A stretch of DNA of 64,000 nt, taken from NCBI GenBank assembly GCA_030063045.1, contig JAQSEB010000078.1:564001-628000 (forward strand). Direction: 5' to 3'. Below are positions 60,401 to 64,000 of this stretch, piece by piece. Each line of letters begins with the position of its first letter. Position 1 is the first letter of the stretch. Under the pieces are notes generated by a model. It searched no databases and was not told the origin of the DNA. It was given only the letters and a program-made list of their open reading frames with translations. The DNA is from Pratylenchus scribneri (taxonomy: Eukaryota; Nematoda; Chromadorea; Rhabditida; Pratylenchidae). Position numbers and translations under genes: made by a program.

Positions 60401-63400
60401 GAGTTTTTAGAAAAAAGTTTAAAATCGCTATTTCTCTTCAGAATTTTAATATTAATCCCCACAATCTTTTCTAATAGTATTTTTTAAGCATATTCTAGGC
60501 CATACATGTATTTGAAATTTTTGAAATTGAAATTTTCTATGAGTTTTTAGAAAAAAGTTTAAAATCGCTATTTCTCTTTGGAATTTTAATATTAATCCCC
60601 ACAATCTTTTCTAATAGTATTTTTTAAGCATATTCTAGGCCATACATATATTTGTAATATTTGAAATTGAAATTTTCTATGAGTTTTTAGAAAAAAGTTT
60701 AAAATCGCTATTTCTCTTTGGAATTTTAATATTAATCCCCACAATCTTTTCTAATAGTATTTTTTAAGCATATTCTAGGCCATACATGTATTTGAAATAT
60801 TTGAAATTGAAATTTTCTATGAGTTTTTAGAAAAAAGTTTAAAATCGCTATTTCTCTTTGGAATTTTAATATTAATCCCCACAATCTTTTCTAATAGTAT
60901 TTTTTAAGCATATTCTAGGCCATACATATATTTGTAATATTTGAAATTGAAATTTTCTATGAGTTTTAAGAAAAAAGTTTAAATTCTCTTTGGAATTTTA
61001 ATATTAATCCCCACAATCTTTTCTAATAGTATTTTTTAAGCATATTCTAGGCCATACATATATTTGTAATATTTGAAATTGAAATTTTCTATGAGTTTTA
61101 AGAAAAAAGTTTAAAATCGTTATTTCTCTTCAGAATTTTAATATTAATCCCCACAATCTTTTCTAATAGTATTTTTTATGCATATTCTAGGCCATACATG
61201 TATTTGAAATATTTGAAATTGAAATTTTCTATGAGTTTTTAGAAAAAAGTTTAAAATCGCTATTTCTCTTTGGAATTTTAATATTAATCCCCACAATCTT
61301 TTCTAATAGTATTTTTTAAGCATATTCTAGGCCATACATATATTTGTAATATTTGAAATTGAAATTTTCTATGAGTTTTAAGAAAAAAGTTTAAAATCGC
61401 TATTTCTCTTTGGAATTTTAATATTAATCCCCACAATCTTTTCTAATAGTATTTTTTATGCATATTCTAGGCCATACATGTATTTGAAATATTTGAAATT
61501 GAAATTTTCTATGAGTTTTTAGAAAAAAGTTTAAAATCGCTATTTCTCTTTGGAATTTTAATATTAATCCCCACAATCTTTTCTAATAGTATTTTTTAAG
61601 CATATTCTAGGCCATACATATATTTGTAATATTTGAAATTGAAATTTTCTATGAGTTTTAAGAAAAAAGTTTAAATTCTCTTTGGAATTTTAATATTAAT
61701 CCCCACAATCTTTTCTAATAGTATTTTTTAAGCATATTCTAGGCCATACATATATTTGTAATATTTGAAATTGAAATTTTCTATGAGTTTTAAGAAAAAA
61801 GTTTAAAATCGTTATTTCTCTTCAGAATTTTAATATTAATCCCCACAATCTTTTCTAATAGTATTTTTTATGCATATTCTAGGCCATACATGTATTTGAA
61901 ATATTTGAAATTGAAATTTTCTATGAGTTTTTAGAAAAAAGTTTAAAATCGCTATTTCTCTTTGGAATTTTAATATTAATCCCCACAATCTTTTCTAATA
62001 GTATTTTTTAAGCATATTCTAGGCCATACATATATTTGTAATATTTGAAATTGAAATTTTCTATGAGTTTTAAGAAAAAAGTTTAAAATCGTTATTTCTC
62101 TTCAGAATTTTAATATTAATCCCCACAATCTTTTCTAATAGTATTTTTTATGCATATTCTAGGCCATACATGTATTTGAAATATTTGAAATTGAAATTTT
62201 CTATGAGTTTTTAGAAAAAAGTTTAAAATCGCTATTTCTCTTTGGAATTTTAATATTAATCCCCACAATCTTTTCTAATAGTATTTTTTAAGCATATTCT
62301 AGGCCATACATATATTTGTAATATTTGAAATTGAAATTTTCTATGAGTTTTAAGAAAAAAGTTTAAAATCGCTATTTCTCTTTGGAATTTTAATATTAAT
62401 CCCCACAATCTTTTCTAATAGTATTTTTTATGCATATTCTAGGCCATACATGTATTTGAAATATTTGAAATTGAAATTTTCTATGAGTTTTTAGAAAAAA
62501 GTTTAAAATCGCTATTTCTCTTTGGAATTTTAATATTAATCCCCACAATCTTTTCTAATAGTATTTTTTAAGCATATTCTAGGCCATACATATATTTGTA
62601 ATATTTGAAATTGAAATTTTCTATGAGTTTTAAGAAAAAAGTTTAAAATCGTTATTTCTCTTCAGAATTTTAATATTAATCCCCACAATCTTTTCTAATA
62701 GTATTTTTTAGGCAGTTTCTAGGCCATACATGTATTTGAAATTTTTGAAATTGAAATTTTCTATGAGTTTTTAGAAAAAAGTTTAAAATCGCTATTTCTC
62801 TTTGGAATTTTAATATTAATCCCCACAATCTTTTCTAATAGTATTTTTTAAGCATATTCTAGGCCATACATGTATTTGAAATATTTGAAATTGAAATTTT
62901 CTATGAGTTTTTAGAAAAAAGTTTAAAATCGCTATTTCTCTTTGGAATTTTAATATTAATCCCCACAATCTTTTCTAATAGTATTTTTTAAGCATATTCT
63001 AGGCCATACATATATTTGTAATATTTGAAATTGAAATTTTCTATGAGTTTTAAGAAAAAAGTTTAAATTCTCTTTGGAATTTTAATATTAATCCCCACAA
63101 TCTTTTCTAATAGTATTTTTTAAGCATATTCTAGGCCATACATATATTTGTAATATTTGAAATTGAAATTTTCTATGAGTTTTAAGAAAAAAGTTTAAAT
63201 TCTCTTTGGAATTTTAATATTAATCCCCACAATCTTTTCTAATAGTATTTTTTAAGCATATTCTAGGCCATACATGTATTTGAAATTTTTGAAATTGAAA
63301 TTTTCTATGAGTTTTTAGAAAAAAGTTTAAAATCGCTATTTCTCTTTGGAATTTTAATATTAATCCCCACAATCTTTTCTAATAGTATTTTTTAAGCATA

Positions 63401-64000
63401 TTCTAGGCCATACATATATTTGTAATATTTGAAATTGAAATTTTCTATGAGTTTTTAGAAAAAAGTTTAAAATCGCTATTTCTCTTCAGAATTTTAATAT
63501 TAATCCCCACAATCTTTTCTAATAGTATTTTTTAAGCATATTCTAGGCCATACATGTATTTGAAATTTTTGAAATTGAAATTTTCTATGAGTTTTTAGAA
63601 AAAAGTTTAAAATCGCTATTTCTCTTTGGAATTTTAATATTAATCCCCACAATCTTTTCTAATAGTATTTTTTAAGCATATTCTAGGCCATACATATATT
63701 TGTAATATTTGAAATTGAAATTTTCTATGAGTTTTTAGAAAAAAGTTTAAAATCGCTATTTCTCTTTGGAATTTTAATATTAATCCCCACAATCTTTTCT
63801 AATAGTATTTTTTAAGCATATTCTAGGCCATACATGTATTTGAAATATTTGAAATTGAAATTTTCTATGAGTTTTTAGAAAAAAGTTTAAAATCGCTATT
63901 TCTCTTTGGAATTTTAATATTAATCCCCACAATCTTTTCTAATAGTATTTTTTAAGCATATTCTAGGCCATACATATATTTGTAATATTTGAAATTGAAA
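60401..64000 (+). repeat. Satellite B, right segment with 8-bp-deletion monomers
   Basis: Four monomers lack ATCGCTAT or its equivalent (GTTTAAATTCTCTTTGG), at 60981, 61673, 63065 and 63197. Spacings of 692, 1392 and 132 bp equal 5, 10 and 1 monomers each minus 8. The five monomers beginning with the deleted one near 60895 are partly repeated from 61587. GGCAGTTTC returns once near 62711 in a different context from the HOR. The segment continues beyond the window. Confidence 0.87.

Larger units (their letters stand above)
52512..64000 (+). repeat. Satellite B tandem array (140 bp monomer, ~82 copies)
   Basis: This is a head-to-tail array with a period of exactly 140 bp in nearly all copies and no inversion. 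Monomers contain ATCCCCACAATC, CTAGGCCATACAT, TTTGAAATTGAAATTTTC and AAAATCGCTATTTCTC. The main variables are ACATATATTTGTAATATTTG versus ACATGTATTTGAAATATTTG or GAAATTTTTG, GTTTTAAG versus GTTTTTAG, CTTTGG versus CTTCAG, and AAGCAT versus ATGCAT. Each monomer has one CpG (ATCGCTAT or ATCGTTAT). A period of 140 means any frame shifts each monomer, so no coding role is possible. The array leaves the window at the right edge inside a monomer. I do not recognise the family. Confidence 0.97.

Noticed and set aside
1..64000. CRISPR array
   Set aside because: The repeated unit is the whole monomer and there are no unique spacers between short conserved repeats. The conserved box is separated by sequence that is itself repeated.
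1..64000. Protein-coding frames
   Set aside because: All six frames of the 171-bp A monomer contain at least one stop, and the 140-bp B period shifts frame each monomer. Any short frame is a by-product of the repeat.

Overview
The window is 64 kb of uninterrupted tandem satellite DNA with no gene, RNA gene, transposon or other unique sequence that I can support. Two unrelated-looking AT-rich families meet at one sharp junction. Satellite A fills positions 1-52511 (about 308 monomers of roughly 170-173 bp, about 23% GC by hand count of a consensus copy). Satellite B fills 52512-64000 (about 82 monomers of 140 bp, about 22% GC). Both arrays run off the window ends, and within each family every monomer points the same way. 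Tens of kilobases of homogenised satellite with higher-order repeats (HORs) indicates heterochromatin of a eukaryotic chromosome, most likely centromeric or pericentromeric. I do not recognise either family. The base composition would suit an insect or other invertebrate, but the species cannot be told from this sequence.

Satellite A, left to right: 1-2748 are varied monomers, the first six with a variant palindrome; 2748-7536 is a nearly uniform run of one 171-bp monomer; 7537-15014 is a mosaic that includes an 8-monomer HOR of 1348 bp; 15015-24736 is an 18-monomer HOR (3061 bp in its typical copy); 24737-34638 is a 26-monomer HOR (about 4449 bp); 34639-38096 is an 11-monomer HOR (1901 bp); 38097-43848 is a mosaic with a 13-monomer unit (2233 bp); 43849-50462 is three head-to-tail copies of a 13-monomer HOR at an exact 2206-bp spacing; 50463-52511 is a degraded edge with several private indels and a local four-copy amplification.

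Each A monomer has an AT-rich part with closely spaced A/T tracts and a conserved GC-richer box of about 40 bp. The centre of the box is, in most copies, a perfect 16-bp palindrome (TGTGCCCATGGGCACA). The array switches to satellite B four bases into that palindrome.

Satellite B: 52512-55174 mixes a few monomer types; 55175-60400 is a 16-monomer HOR of exactly 2220 bp (two full copies plus a part) built from 7- and 9-monomer blocks, each ending in a monomer with a 10-bp deletion; 60401-64000 mixes types again and carries four monomers with an 8-bp deletion.

All six frames of the 171-bp A monomer contain stops, and the B period of 140 is not a multiple of three, so no long reading frame can run through either array. 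What the window offers is satellite evolution (unequal exchange, slippage, conversion) and one strong candidate protein-binding or structural element, the palindromic box of satellite A.
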